Source: Lichenifustis flavocetrariae
GTDB taxonomy: Bacteria > Pseudomonadota > Alphaproteobacteria > Rhizobiales > Beijerinckiaceae
Assembly (NCBI RefSeq): GCF_026130545.1
Contig: NZ_JAMOIM010000016.1
Span: 1 to 64,000 of the forward strand
DNA length: 64,000 nt
Direction of reading: 5' to 3'
Within the stretch, counting starts at the first letter, position 1. Each line of letters starts with the position of its first letter. Below, piece after piece: positions 39,717 to 47,228 of this stretch. The position numbers and the translations under genes were made by a program. The notes beneath the pieces are model-generated. The model ran no database searches. It was not told where the DNA came from and saw only the letters and a list, made by a program, of their open reading frames with translations.

Positions 39717-40585
39717 CTAGCCTCGGGCCCAAAATGACCGATTCCGAACTCGACGACGACTTACAGGATCTTCCACCCCGGCTGGAGACCCTGCCGCGCC
39801 AGCGACGTTTCCGGAAGGTGCCTGTCCGCTACATTCTGCCGAACCTGATCACGCTCGTGGCCCTGTGCCTTGGGCTGACCGCGATCCGGTTCGCGGTGGA
39901 GGGGCGTTTCGAACTTGCAGTCTTGACGATTCTCGCCGCCGCCGTTTTCGACGGGCTCGATGGGCGGATCGCGCGTGCGTTGCAAGGCACGACGAAGTTT
40001 GGGGCGGAACTCGACTCGCTGGCGGATTTTGTCGATTTTGGCGTCGCGCCCGCCCTCACACTCTATCTCTGGTCCCTGAGCTCGATCAAAAGCTTTGGAT
40101 GGTTCGCGGCCCTGGTCTTCGCCGTCGCCTGCGCGCTCCGCTTGGCACGTTTCAACGTCGCGCTGGAAGACCCGGACAAGCCGGCATGGACGTCGCATTT
40201 CTTTACAGGTATGCCGGCGCCCGCCGGTGCGGTCGTCGCCATGCTGCCGCTCTATCTCCATTTCTCGGTTCTCGACCTACAGAACAGTCGCGCCTGGGTC
40301 GTCGCCCAGATCGTTTATCTGCTCATCGTGGCGGGGCTCATGGCCAGCCGCATTCCTCATTTCTCGGCAAAAAACCTCGGACGCGTGCCCCGCGAGAACG
40401 TTATTGTCGTGCTGTTCGGCGTGGCGACCGCCCTGCTGCTGTTAGCGACGTTCACGATGGAGATGCTGGCCGTCATGACGGTGTTCTATCTCTGCTTCAT
40501 TCCCTTCAGCATCAGACGCTTTCGTCTTTACCTTCAGGAGGATGAGCGGTCACACGCGGCAGCGGCGGAGCTGAATTCAGCGTGA
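39713..40585 (+). CDS. pssA: CDP-diacylglycerol--serine O-phosphatidyltransferase
   Basis: Makes phosphatidylserine from CDP-diacylglycerol and serine in the inner membrane, feeding Psd. The 290-residue protein carries the CDP-alcohol phosphotransferase signature DGLDGRIARALQGTTKFG and ELDSLADFVDFG, followed by several hydrophobic helices; RLARFNVALEDPDKP and FFTGMPAPAGA are typical of bacterial type II PssA. The start overlaps the cyclase stop; a Met at residue 8 is an alternative. A 21-bp tandem duplication spans its stop codon. Confidence 0.95.
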   Translation: MTSLGPKMTDSELDDDLQDLPPRLETLPRQRRFRKVPVRYILPNLITLVALCLGLTAIRFAVEGRFELAVLTILAAAVFDGLDGRIARALQGTTKFGAELDSLADFVDFGVAPALTLYLWSLSSIKSFGWFAALVFAVACALRLARFNVALEDPDKPAWTSHFFTGMPAPAGAVVAMLPLYLHFSVLDLQNSRAWVVAQIVYLLIVAGLMASRIPHFSAKNLGRVPRENVIVVLFGVATALLLLATFTMEMLAVMTVFYLCFIPFSIRRFRLYLQEDERSHAAAAELNSA

Positions 40586-40617
40586 CGGACGCGAGCTTCA
40601 GCGTGACGGACGCGAGC
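40576..40617. repeat. 21-bp tandem duplication across the pssA stop codon
   Basis: The 21-mer beginning TTCAGCGTGACGGACG occurs twice without a gap (40576-40596 and 40597-40617). The first copy holds the pssA stop at 40583-40585. The second copy lies after it, keeps the same phase, and overlaps the 3' end of the minus-strand phasin-like gene. Confidence 0.9.
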
Positions 40618-40942
40618 TGTTGCGACCAAGCCGTTTGGCATTGGCGGTCACCCGTCGGTGGAATGGGTTGGACGCGGCAGCGGTGAGCGCCATCATGGAT
40701 CCGACCAAGCACGCGGGCGTTCGAGCCGGCGTCATCATCATTCGGCCCAATGTTACAGCTGCAGCGTGAGAACTTTCGGTCAGCGCCGCGGCCTTTTCAG
40801 ACACCATGCGGGTCTGTTCAGCTGCGCTCATCGTGCCGGCCATCAATTGGGGTACGCGCACGCCAAGCGTAACCCACATGGCCATCTGGGCTTCGACGGC
40901 CGAGCCCCAAAGGCCGAGAAAAGTAGGTGTCTTGCGTGACAT
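40598..40942 (-). CDS. small helical protein, phasin-like
   Basis: A 114-residue protein starting MSRKTPTFLGLWGSAVEAQ with GGGGGAG 8 nt upstream. It is Ala- and Met-rich and predicted helical (KAAALTESSHAAAVTLGRM), with a basic C-terminus, PFHRRVTANAKRLGR. The pattern resembles small alphaproteobacterial phasins/polyhydroxyalkanoate-granule proteins, but I cannot confirm the family. It is convergent with pssA, whose stop lies 12 bp from its stop, and divergent from infA. Its 3' end includes one copy of the 21-bp duplication. Confidence 0.55.
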   Translation of the reverse strand: MSRKTPTFLGLWGSAVEAQMAMWVTLGVRVPQLMAGTMSAAEQTRMVSEKAAALTESSHAAAVTLGRMMMTPARTPACLVGSMMALTAAASNPFHRRVTANAKRLGRNSSRPSR

Positions 40943-41077
40943 ACGCGGTCTCCCCCGGCCTTGCAGTGAAGGCAAGTCCCTATCATCTGTTCACAAACGC
41001 CGGGTTCTCGATTAGGGTCCGCCGCGATGAACACCGCGCCGGCCAACATCTGAGCTGGCGCCGAACAGTTGGACAAT

Positions 41078-41296
41078 ATGGCGAAGGAAGAATTGCTCGA
41101 ATTTCCAGGCACGGTAACGGAATTGCTGCCGAATGCAATGTTCCGGGTCAAGCTTGAGAACGAGCACGAGATCACGGCCCACACGGCCGGCAAAATGCGA
41201 AAAAACCGGATCAGGGTTCTCACTGGCGACAAGGTCTTGGTGGAGATGACCCCCTACGACCTCACAAAGGGCCGTATTACCTATCGATTCAAATAA
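41078..41296 (+). CDS. infA: translation initiation factor IF-1
   Basis: A 72-residue OB-fold factor that binds the ribosomal A site during initiation. It begins [20 protein letters not shown] and contains [20 protein letters not shown], then [20 protein letters not shown], and ends GRITYRFK, a full-length match to the family. The ATG is preferred over a TTG three codons upstream. It heads the infA-maf-yacG group. Confidence 0.97.
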   Translation: MAKEELLEFPGTVTELLPNAMFRVKLENEHEITAHTAGKMRKNRIRVLTGDKVLVEMTPYDLTKGRITYRFK

Positions 41297-41315
41297 GCGG
41301 CTCGGCCGCACGACG

Positions 41316-41954
41316 ATGGACAAGTCTCTTCCACCGCGAAGGCCGCTCGTTCTTGCTTCAGCATCCCCGCGGCGCCTTGCCCTTCTGCAACAGATCGGCA
41401 TCGAGCCGACCGCACTCCTGCCGACAGATCTCGATGAAACGCCGCGCCGCAACGAGGCCCCCCGGGCTTTAGCGTCGCGACTTGCTTTAGAGAAGGCGTT
41501 CGCGGCCCGCGACGTCGCCTCCAAGCGAGACGATCTTGCGGATAGCCTGATTCTGGCAGGAGATACGGTGGTCTGTGTCGGTCGGCGGATTCTGCCAAAA
41601 TGCGAGATCCGTGAAGAGGCTCAGGATTGCCTGCGCCTTCTTTCGGGTCGTGCGCACCGTGTGTTCACGGGTATTGCTCTCTGTACGAGCAACGGGAAGA
41701 CGCGGGAACGGGTCGTGGAGTCGCGCTTGAGGTTCAAGCGTTTGTCGGGCCGTGAGGTTGAGATGTATCTGGCCACCGATGAGTGGCGGGGCAAAGCGGG
41801 CGGCTATGCGATCCAGGGTCAAGCCGCGATGTTCGTCGCAAGGCTGATCGGCTCCTACTCAGGCGTGGTCGGACTGCCGTTGTACGAGACTGCAGCCCTG
41901 CTCGTGGGAGAGGGTTACCCGGTTCTTGGTGGGAGGTTCGGCGACAGTGGCTAA
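41316..41954 (+). CDS. maf: Maf-like nucleoside triphosphate pyrophosphatase
   Basis: A 212-residue Maf/HAM1-type house-cleaning pyrophosphatase that hydrolyses non-canonical or dTTP/UTP-class nucleotides. Motifs are LASASPRRLALLQQIGI, LDETPRRNEAP, LAGDTVVCVGRRIL with the catalytic Asp, and GKAGGYAIQGQAAMFV. It lies 19 bp after infA and overlaps yacG by 8 bp, forming the conserved infA-maf-yacG group. Confidence 0.94.
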   Translation: MDKSLPPRRPLVLASASPRRLALLQQIGIEPTALLPTDLDETPRRNEAPRALASRLALEKAFAARDVASKRDDLADSLILAGDTVVCVGRRILPKCEIREEAQDCLRLLSGRAHRVFTGIALCTSNGKTRERVVESRLRFKRLSGREVEMYLATDEWRGKAGGYAIQGQAAMFVARLIGSYSGVVGLPLYETAALLVGEGYPVLGGRFGDSG

Positions 41955-42171
41955 GCTTCCGATCGATCACGAAAGTCCCGTGGGTCATGCACGGTGCCCG
42001 ATCTGCCGGCGGCCGAGCGATCCGGTCCTGCGCCCATTCTGCTCAAAGCGTTGCGCCGACGTTGATTTGCACAGGTGGCTCTCAGGTGCCTACGCGGTTC
42101 CGGCCGAAGAGACGGAGGATGACGAGGCGGCTGTCGACGACAGCGGTGAGCCAGAGGCAAAAAAAAGCTGA
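41947..42171 (+). CDS. yacG: zinc-binding DNA gyrase inhibitor-like protein
   Basis: A 74-residue zinc-ribbon protein of the YacG family, in E. coli an inhibitor of DNA gyrase. Four cysteines are placed as C-x2-C (ARCPICRRPS) and C-x3-C (FCSKRCADVDLHRWLSG), followed by an acidic tail. I choose the GTG at 41947, inside the maf stop region and 10 nt after GGGAGG; a GTG at 41926 is possible. The stop codon falls inside the stem of a terminator that serves the opposite strand. Confidence 0.92.
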   Translation: MAKLPIDHESPVGHARCPICRRPSDPVLRPFCSKRCADVDLHRWLSGAYAVPAEETEDDEAAVDDSGEPEAKKS

Positions 42172-42193
42172 CCGCGACAGGGTCGCGGTCAGC
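42167..42193 (-). terminator. intrinsic terminator of the CsbD-like gene
   Basis: GCTGACCGCGAC (42167-42178) pairs perfectly with GTCGCGGTCAGC (42182-42193) around a 3-nt loop. On the minus strand the stem is followed by seven T residues (42160-42166 read as A on the plus strand), a textbook Rho-independent terminator 22 bp beyond the CsbD-like stop. On the plus strand it includes the yacG stop codon and is not followed by T-rich sequence. Confidence 0.9.
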
Positions 42194-42215
42194 TTCAAAA
42201 AGCCTTCGCTCGAAA

Positions 42216-42431
42216 TCAGAGCTTCCGATTGACCGCATCTGAGGCTTTGTCAGCCGTGTCCTTCACGGCCGCCTTGGCGTCGCCAGTTGCCTTCTGGGCC
42301 TGACCCTGGACTTCCTGCGCGTGACCTTCACCTTGAAGCTTTGCAGAACCGACTGCTTCGCCGATCCCCTGCTTTGCCTTGCCGATCGCTTGGTTCGCAA
42401 CGCCGGAAACTTTGTCGCTCGTGCTACCCAT
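42216..42431 (-). CDS. CsbD-like stress protein
   Basis: A 71-residue hydrophilic protein with the CsbD pattern: [20 protein letters not shown], then repeated Lys/Ala/Gln-rich helical segments ([20 protein letters not shown]). Family members are induced by general stress; molecular function is unknown. The start has AAGGAG 7 nt upstream; the open frame to 42557 is spurious. It ends in a strong terminator shared with the end of yacG and is divergent from a response regulator. Confidence 0.9.
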   Translation of the reverse strand: MGSTSDKVSGVANQAIGKAKQGIGEAVGSAKLQGEGHAQEVQGQAQKATGDAKAAVKDTADKASDAVNRKL

Positions 42432-42627
42432 AACGGCTCTCCTTGCGAGCACCATTGCTCTGGTCAGCCAACGTCCCCTCGTTGACGAAAGTTCCCGTGT
42501 GCGGTCGGCCGTCGGCCTGGACTGGCGGAGTTGCAGCCCCATATCGCTCTCAGGCACTTATGTTGTCCCGGCGGCAACCAACTCTGCCGACGTGTCACGT
42601 CAGTGCAATGGCAACCGGGAGTTGGTC

Positions 42628-42996
42628 ATGCGACACGGAAAGATATTGGTCGTCGAGGACGATCCAATGCTGCGCATGGACGCGACCCTGTTGTTCGAGG
42701 AAGCGGGCTTCGATGTCGCCGAGTTCGACTCGGCAGACGATGCACTCGCCTATGTCTGGGATTGTACGGAGGAAGTCGCCGCGATCTTCACGGATGTCGA
42801 GATGCTGGGCTCTGCCAGCGGTTTCGACCTTGCGGCCATCGTGATCAGCGCCTGGCCGCATATCGCGGTGCTCGTCACATCCGGGTTTCACAGTGATGCG
42901 CCCGATGATCTCCCGTCACGGGCGCGCTTCATCCCCAAACCGTGGCATCCGGCCGAAGTGCTTGGATTCGTGAAGGGCAACGTGAGTCACCACTGA
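42628..42996 (+). CDS. single-domain response regulator
   Basis: A 122-residue CheY-like receiver without an output domain. The acidic pair is in KILVVEDDPMLRMD, the phospho-acceptor Asp in AIFTDVEML, the switch Thr in VLVTSGFH, and the conserved Lys in FIPKPW. Translation from 42628 has GGGAG upstream and begins directly at the fold; the longer frame is noise. No histidine kinase is nearby, so the partner is unknown. It is followed 1 bp later by a PAP2 phosphatase gene on the same strand. Confidence 0.88.
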   Translation: MRHGKILVVEDDPMLRMDATLLFEEAGFDVAEFDSADDALAYVWDCTEEVAAIFTDVEMLGSASGFDLAAIVISAWPHIAVLVTSGFHSDAPDDLPSRARFIPKPWHPAEVLGFVKGNVSHH

Positions 42997-42997
42997 G

Positions 42998-43714
42998 GTG
43001 GGTCTCATCCGTTCCGCGCGGCTCTGGGTTGGCCTGACGCTTTTGCTCATCGTCGCGGGAGACCTCTACGTCGTCAGCTTGGGACAGAATGGGCTCGACG
43101 TCGCTATCATCCTGAGCCTTAGAACACCGGGATACCTGGCCGACCCACTCGGCCCCGCCTGGCTCGCCGAGACGGGCAGAGACCTAACCGGTCTCGGCAG
43201 CAACGGCGTGATGGGGCTCGTCGTTTTCACGGTCGCTGGGGGATTGCTTTTGCTGCATCGGTGGCAACACTTGCTTGCGCTGGTGCTGTCGAGCGGCTCC
43301 GCTCTTCTCTGCAACGCGCTCCTCAAAATCGCTGTTCACCGTCCCCGACCACATCTCGTGCCCGGCACGCCCCTGGTGTTTACGACCAGCTTTCCGAGCT
43401 CCCACGCCATGCTGTCCGCCGCGACCTTCTTCACCCTGGCCGGGATCGTTGCGGCCTCCAGCACGTCTCGATCTCTCGCCCGATTCTGCTTCGTCATGGC
43501 GGGGATCGGTACTGGCCTGATCGGGCTGAGCCGAATCTATCTGGCAGTTCATTGGCCCACCGACGTTCTGGGCGGATGGGCCGGCGGCCTGTTCTGCGCC
43601 TTGGTGAGTTGGACATTGGCCGGCCGCTTCTCGGATGCAGGGACGGCCGTCGGCACCGATCGGAGCCCACCCGAGAAGTTGGTAGGCCCGGCTGAAGGAA
43701 GAGTGGGGCCCTAA
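42998..43714 (+). CDS. PAP2 family lipid phosphatase
   Basis: A 238-residue membrane phosphatase of the type 2 phosphatidic acid phosphatase family, acting on lipid phosphates or undecaprenyl pyrophosphate at the periplasmic face. The three motifs are present: KIAVHRPRPH, FPSSHAMLSAATF, and SRIYLAVHWPTDVLGG with the catalytic His-Asp pair. About six helices are visible. The start is GTG, immediately after the response-regulator stop, without a clear ribosome site, which suggests coupling. Confidence 0.9.
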   Translation: MGLIRSARLWVGLTLLLIVAGDLYVVSLGQNGLDVAIILSLRTPGYLADPLGPAWLAETGRDLTGLGSNGVMGLVVFTVAGGLLLLHRWQHLLALVLSSGSALLCNALLKIAVHRPRPHLVPGTPLVFTTSFPSSHAMLSAATFFTLAGIVAASSTSRSLARFCFVMAGIGTGLIGLSRIYLAVHWPTDVLGGWAGGLFCALVSWTLAGRFSDAGTAVGTDRSPPEKLVGPAEGRVGP

Positions 43715-44424
43715 GGGCCACGCTAGTGCGAGCCACTGCCGCAGCCTTTGGAAGCATCGGCATCGCCTGACCACTCAGCGGCAGGACACCGCACCTCGAA
43801 TACGTGACAGAACCGGGTCGTGTCGCTTAGGCTACCCCATTCTGAATGGGTCTGTCGGGCGAAGCGCGATGCTCTGCTTTCTTCCACCCTTGCCCGCGGC
43901 CCCTCGTCCTTCGAGGCCTCCTGCGCCGAAACCGCCGACTGCACGGGCGGTCGAAGTGGTGCTGCTGATCTTCATCGTCTTGAACATCTTCTTCGTTCTG
44001 ATGAGTTGGCTCCCTCTCTTAATGGCGTCCGACCGCCGTGGTGCCGCGGCGGAGCGCGGCCAACGCCCGCCCTCGGGTTGCGTGAAGTCCGTCGACGCGA
44101 GCGGTTCTTTCCGCGCGCCACCTGCATGCAATGATCATCGATCAGGGACCTGAAGACGCTTCGAAGAACCCTTCAGGCGTTCTGCCAATCGGCATTCGGC
44201 GTTCGAGGAGAACACAACACCGGTCACCACCCTGAGGCTCTGCTCGCCCAGGGCTCCCTAAACACTGGTCCGAGACATCGAACGGCGGCCCAGGCACCAG
44301 CCCCCTTCCTGGTACACGCCAGGAGCGTTCTCGCGGTTGCAACAGGGGCTGCATGGGTCGATGATCACGAACCTTCCTGCAAGCCAGTTCGGTCCCGGCA
44401 GGTCCAGCCGATGAAACGCGACGT
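43715..44424. other. 710-bp region without a confident gene
   Basis: Between the PAP2 gene and the amidase operon no gene is well supported. Visible items are a 15-bp dyad CCCATTC-T-GAATGGG (43836-43850), a possible small membrane ORF (43869-44153) and a short imperfect stem near 44154-44182 (CCTGAA/TTCAGG). It must contain the promoter of the downstream operon, but no consensus -35/-10 stands out. Confidence 0.5.
43869..44153 (+). CDS. possible single-pass membrane small protein
   Basis: A 94-residue frame with a Pro-rich N-terminus and one strongly hydrophobic segment, VEVVLLIFIVLNIFFVLMSW, followed by a polar tail that looks non-conserved. There is no clear ribosome site and both strands are open here. 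The hydrophobic helix is the only argument for a real gene. Low confidence. Confidence 0.25.
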   Translation: MLCFLPPLPAAPRPSRPPAPKPPTARAVEVVLLIFIVLNIFFVLMSWLPLLMASDRRGAAAERGQRPPSGCVKSVDASGSFRAPPACNDHRSGT

Positions 44425-45357
44425 ATGACGACACACCAGTTCGCAGCGACACGATGGTACAACGTATTGGGCACGTTCGAGCCCGCCCTCCGGTGTAGCA
44501 GCGGCGACATCATCGTGACCGAGACACTCGACGCGGCCGGTGTCGACCGGAACGGCGTTGCGCGCGCGTCCAGGCCCAATCCGGTGAATGGACCTATTTT
44601 CGTTGAAGGCGCGGAGCCAGGCGACGCGTTGCGTGTCGAAATTCTGCGCATGACGCCGACCCGCGATACGGGGTGGACCTACTCGCCGCTGGCGACCAAT
44701 GTCGTCGATCCCGCCCACGTCCACTCGCTGCCAAAGCCTCAGCGGTTCACCTGGATGATCGACCGGGAGAAGCGAACCGTGCGCCTTCAAGATCCGCCGG
44801 ACGATCTGGACGGCTTTCTGCTCGACCTCGATCCGATGATCGGGTGTTTCGGAGTGGCGCCGGCGCTGGGCCAGGCCTTGTCGAACGCCACAAGTGCCGA
44901 GAACGGCGGCAATATGGATTACCGCGGATTCGGGCCCGGTACGACGGCTTGGTTCCCTGTCGCGGTTCCCGGCGCGCTTTTCGCGCTGGGGGACTGCCAC
45001 GCGGTTCAGGGTGACGGCGAGATCGTCGGAACTGGCATTGAGACGACCTTCGAGGTTGAAATCCGTCTCACGGTCGAAAAGAACCGCATGCTCACCTGGC
45101 CGCGAGGCGAAACCGCGACCGACATCTTCACGGTGGGCAACGCCCGCCCGCTCGATCAGGCCCTGCAGCATGCCACGAGCGAGATGCTCGCATGGCTGAC
45201 GACCGATTATGGCCTCTCAATCGTGTCGGCGAGCCATCTGTTAGGCCAAGTCGTGCGTTACGATGTCGGCAACGTCTTCGATCCGGCCTATACGATGGTA
45301 TGCCGGGTTGCAAAGAAATGGCTCTCCCAATCGGCACGCATTGCAAAGGAAGGCTGA
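44425..45357 (+). CDS. acetamidase/formamidase family protein
   Basis: A 310-residue member of the FmdA/AmdA family, which hydrolyses short amides such as formamide or acetamide to the acid and ammonia. Family segments are SGDIIVTETLDAAG, NPVNGPIFVEGAEPGD, DPMIGCFGVAPALG, ENGGNMDYRGFGPGTTAWFP, FALGDCHAVQGDGEIVGTGI (metal-site region), and SHLLGQVVRYDVGNVFDP. It is first of a run with a C26 hydrolase and a peptide-type ABC importer, so its substrate is probably taken up by that importer; which amide is unknown. Confidence 0.92.
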   Translation: MTTHQFAATRWYNVLGTFEPALRCSSGDIIVTETLDAAGVDRNGVARASRPNPVNGPIFVEGAEPGDALRVEILRMTPTRDTGWTYSPLATNVVDPAHVHSLPKPQRFTWMIDREKRTVRLQDPPDDLDGFLLDLDPMIGCFGVAPALGQALSNATSAENGGNMDYRGFGPGTTAWFPVAVPGALFALGDCHAVQGDGEIVGTGIETTFEVEIRLTVEKNRMLTWPRGETATDIFTVGNARPLDQALQHATSEMLAWLTTDYGLSIVSASHLLGQVVRYDVGNVFDPAYTMVCRVAKKWLSQSARIAKEG

Positions 45358-45367
45358 GGTCGACGCG

Positions 45368-46138
45368 ATGAAGAGACCGGTGATCGGCGTGATCGGGAAC
45401 GCGCATCTCGTCGAGAACCGCTTTTCCACGCAACTCGTCGGAGACCACAACCTCCGCGCAGTTGCCGAAGTCGCCGACGCACTTCCGCTGATGTTCGCCG
45501 GCTCTCCGGCCATCACGCGCATCGCTGATTTGCTCGATGTCGTCGACGGCGTGTTGCTGACGGGCGCCCGCGCCAACGTGCATCCCACCCATTTCCGCGC
45601 CGAACCCGACGTCAAGCACGAACCCTATGATCAAGAGCGGGATGCCGTGGCCTTGCCGTTGATCGAAGCCTGCGTGGCGCGGGGCGTGCCGCTCTTCAGC
45701 ATCTGCCGCGGCTTCCAGGAGATGAATGTGGCGTTCGGCGGCACGCTTCATCCTGAAATCCGGGAGCTGCCGGGCCGCATGAACCATCGCATGCCGCGAT
45801 TGGAGACCGGCGAGATCCACCCGGACCCCGAAGTCGTTTTCGCGGACCGGCATGATGTGCGGCTTGTCCCGGGCGGCGTGTTCTCCCGCATGCTCGGCCA
45901 AGAGACGATCCGGGTGAATTCGCTGCACGGCCAGGGCATTCTCGACTTCGGCGACCGCATCGTCATCGAAGGGGTCGCCGAAGACGGGACGATCGAAGCC
46001 GTGCGGGTTGCCGACGCACCGGGCTTTGCCCTCGGTGTACAGTGGCACGCCGAATACAATCCGCATTGCAATCCCGTCAACCGCACCTTGTTCGAGGCAT
46101 TCGGCAATGCCGCAAGGGCGTATAAGCGGCGATCGTAG
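45368..46138 (+). CDS. class I glutamine-amidotransferase-like (peptidase C26) hydrolase
   Basis: A 256-residue enzyme like PuuD/gamma-glutamyl-GABA hydrolases, which cleave gamma-glutamyl amide bonds in the cytosol. It shows VDGVLLTGARANVHPTHF, the nucleophile Cys in LFSICRGFQEMNVAFGG, and the catalytic His in GVQWHAEYNP. The start MKRPVIGVIGN follows a GAGG 8 nt upstream and lies 10 bp after the amidase stop; the longer frame from 45263 overlaps that gene. Polyamine or gamma-glutamyl peptide catabolism is inferred from the family and from the adjacent transporters. Confidence 0.9.
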   Translation: MKRPVIGVIGNAHLVENRFSTQLVGDHNLRAVAEVADALPLMFAGSPAITRIADLLDVVDGVLLTGARANVHPTHFRAEPDVKHEPYDQERDAVALPLIEACVARGVPLFSICRGFQEMNVAFGGTLHPEIRELPGRMNHRMPRLETGEIHPDPEVVFADRHDVRLVPGGVFSRMLGQETIRVNSLHGQGILDFGDRIVIEGVAEDGTIEAVRVADAPGFALGVQWHAEYNPHCNPVNRTLFEAFGNAARAYKRRS

Positions 46139-46280
46139 CAAGCCACGTACCCGATGAGGATGCTGGCATCCTTCGTGCTTCCGCTTCAGCAACCTGGATC
46201 TCCAAACTCTGGCGCGCTTCTTAGATCTTCTTCTTCAATTCGTCGTATCAGCGGTCCTCAGCCTGCTCGGGCTGACTGCT

Positions 46281-47228
46281 GTGACCTTCGTGATCGGCCG
46301 CTTCATCCCGGTCGATCCAGTGCTCGCCATCGTGGGCGACCATGCGACGCAAAGCACCTACGAGAAGACACGTCTCTCGATCGGGCTCGATCGGCCGATT
46401 CCCGAGCAATATCTCATTTACTTGAACAAGCTGATCCACGGCGATCTCGGGACGTCGGTCATCACCTCCCAGCCGGTGTTGACCGACCTGTTGCACTTCT
46501 TTCCCGCCACCTTGGAGTTGGCCACGGTGGCAACCGTCCTAGGCGTGATCGTTGGAGTCCCGGCCGGCGTTCTGGCGGGGGCCACACGCGGACGCTGGCC
46601 GGACCAGATCGTGCGGGTGGTCGGCCTGTTCGGCTATTCGATGCCGGTCTTCTGGATGGGTTTGGTCGGCCTGTTCGTCTTCTATGGAAAGCTGAACTGG
46701 ACCGCTGGTCCCGGCCGGATCGATGTCGGATACGAGGACGTCGTGGACCCGAAAACCGGGATTCTTCTCCTGGATAGCGCGCTCGCGGGCGAATGGGACG
46801 CGTTTCGCAGCGCCGCGGCCCATCTTGTGCTCCCGTCGATCATCCTGGGCTACCTGTCTCTGGCCTATATCGCGCGCATGACGCGAAGCTTCACGATCGG
46901 GCAATTGTCGCAGGAATATGCCACGACCGCGCTCCTCAAGGGGCGGAGCTTCTGGGGCATGGTCTGGCGCCATGCCTTTCCCAACATCCTCGTACCGCTC
47001 GTCACGGTCATCGGCCTCAGCTACGCGACCTTGCTCGAAGGTGCGGTTCTGACCGAGACGGTGTTCGCGTGGCCGGGCCTCGGCCTCTACATCACCCAAT
47101 CCCTGTTCAACGCCGACATGAACGCCGTGCTGGGCGGCACAATCGTGGTCGGCGCGGTCTTCATCGGCATCAATCTCCTGAGCGACGTCCTGTATCGGAT
47201 CATCGACCCGCGGCTCCGACTGCAATGA
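46281..47228 (+). CDS. peptide/nickel-type ABC transporter permease (DppB-like), 5' end unusual
   Basis: An inner-membrane permease with the signatures PVDPVLAIVGDHAT, IGLDRPIPEQYLIYL, the EAA-loop region SQEYATTALLKGRSFWGMVW and LLEGAVLTETVFAWPGLG. The listed start is a GTG (VTFVIGRF), but this would begin inside the first membrane helix. The preceding 24 codons (from CTG at 46209: LARFLDLLLQFVVSAVLSLL) continue the family sequence in frame. After the in-frame stop at 46155-46157 there is no ATG, GTG or TTG before 46281. Either a CTG start is used, or a frameshift separates an ATG at 46154/46160 from the gene, or the sequence has an error. Confidence 0.85.
   Translation: MTFVIGRFIPVDPVLAIVGDHATQSTYEKTRLSIGLDRPIPEQYLIYLNKLIHGDLGTSVITSQPVLTDLLHFFPATLELATVATVLGVIVGVPAGVLAGATRGRWPDQIVRVVGLFGYSMPVFWMGLVGLFVFYGKLNWTAGPGRIDVGYEDVVDPKTGILLLDSALAGEWDAFRSAAAHLVLPSIILGYLSLAYIARMTRSFTIGQLSQEYATTALLKGRSFWGMVWRHAFPNILVPLVTVIGLSYATLLEGAVLTETVFAWPGLGLYITQSLFNADMNAVLGGTIVVGAVFIGINLLSDVLYRIIDPRLRLQ

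Noticed and set aside
46793-47224. N-terminal extension of the DppC-like protein
   Set aside because: Overlaps the DppB-like gene in another frame; the ATGA-overlap start fits the family N-terminus.
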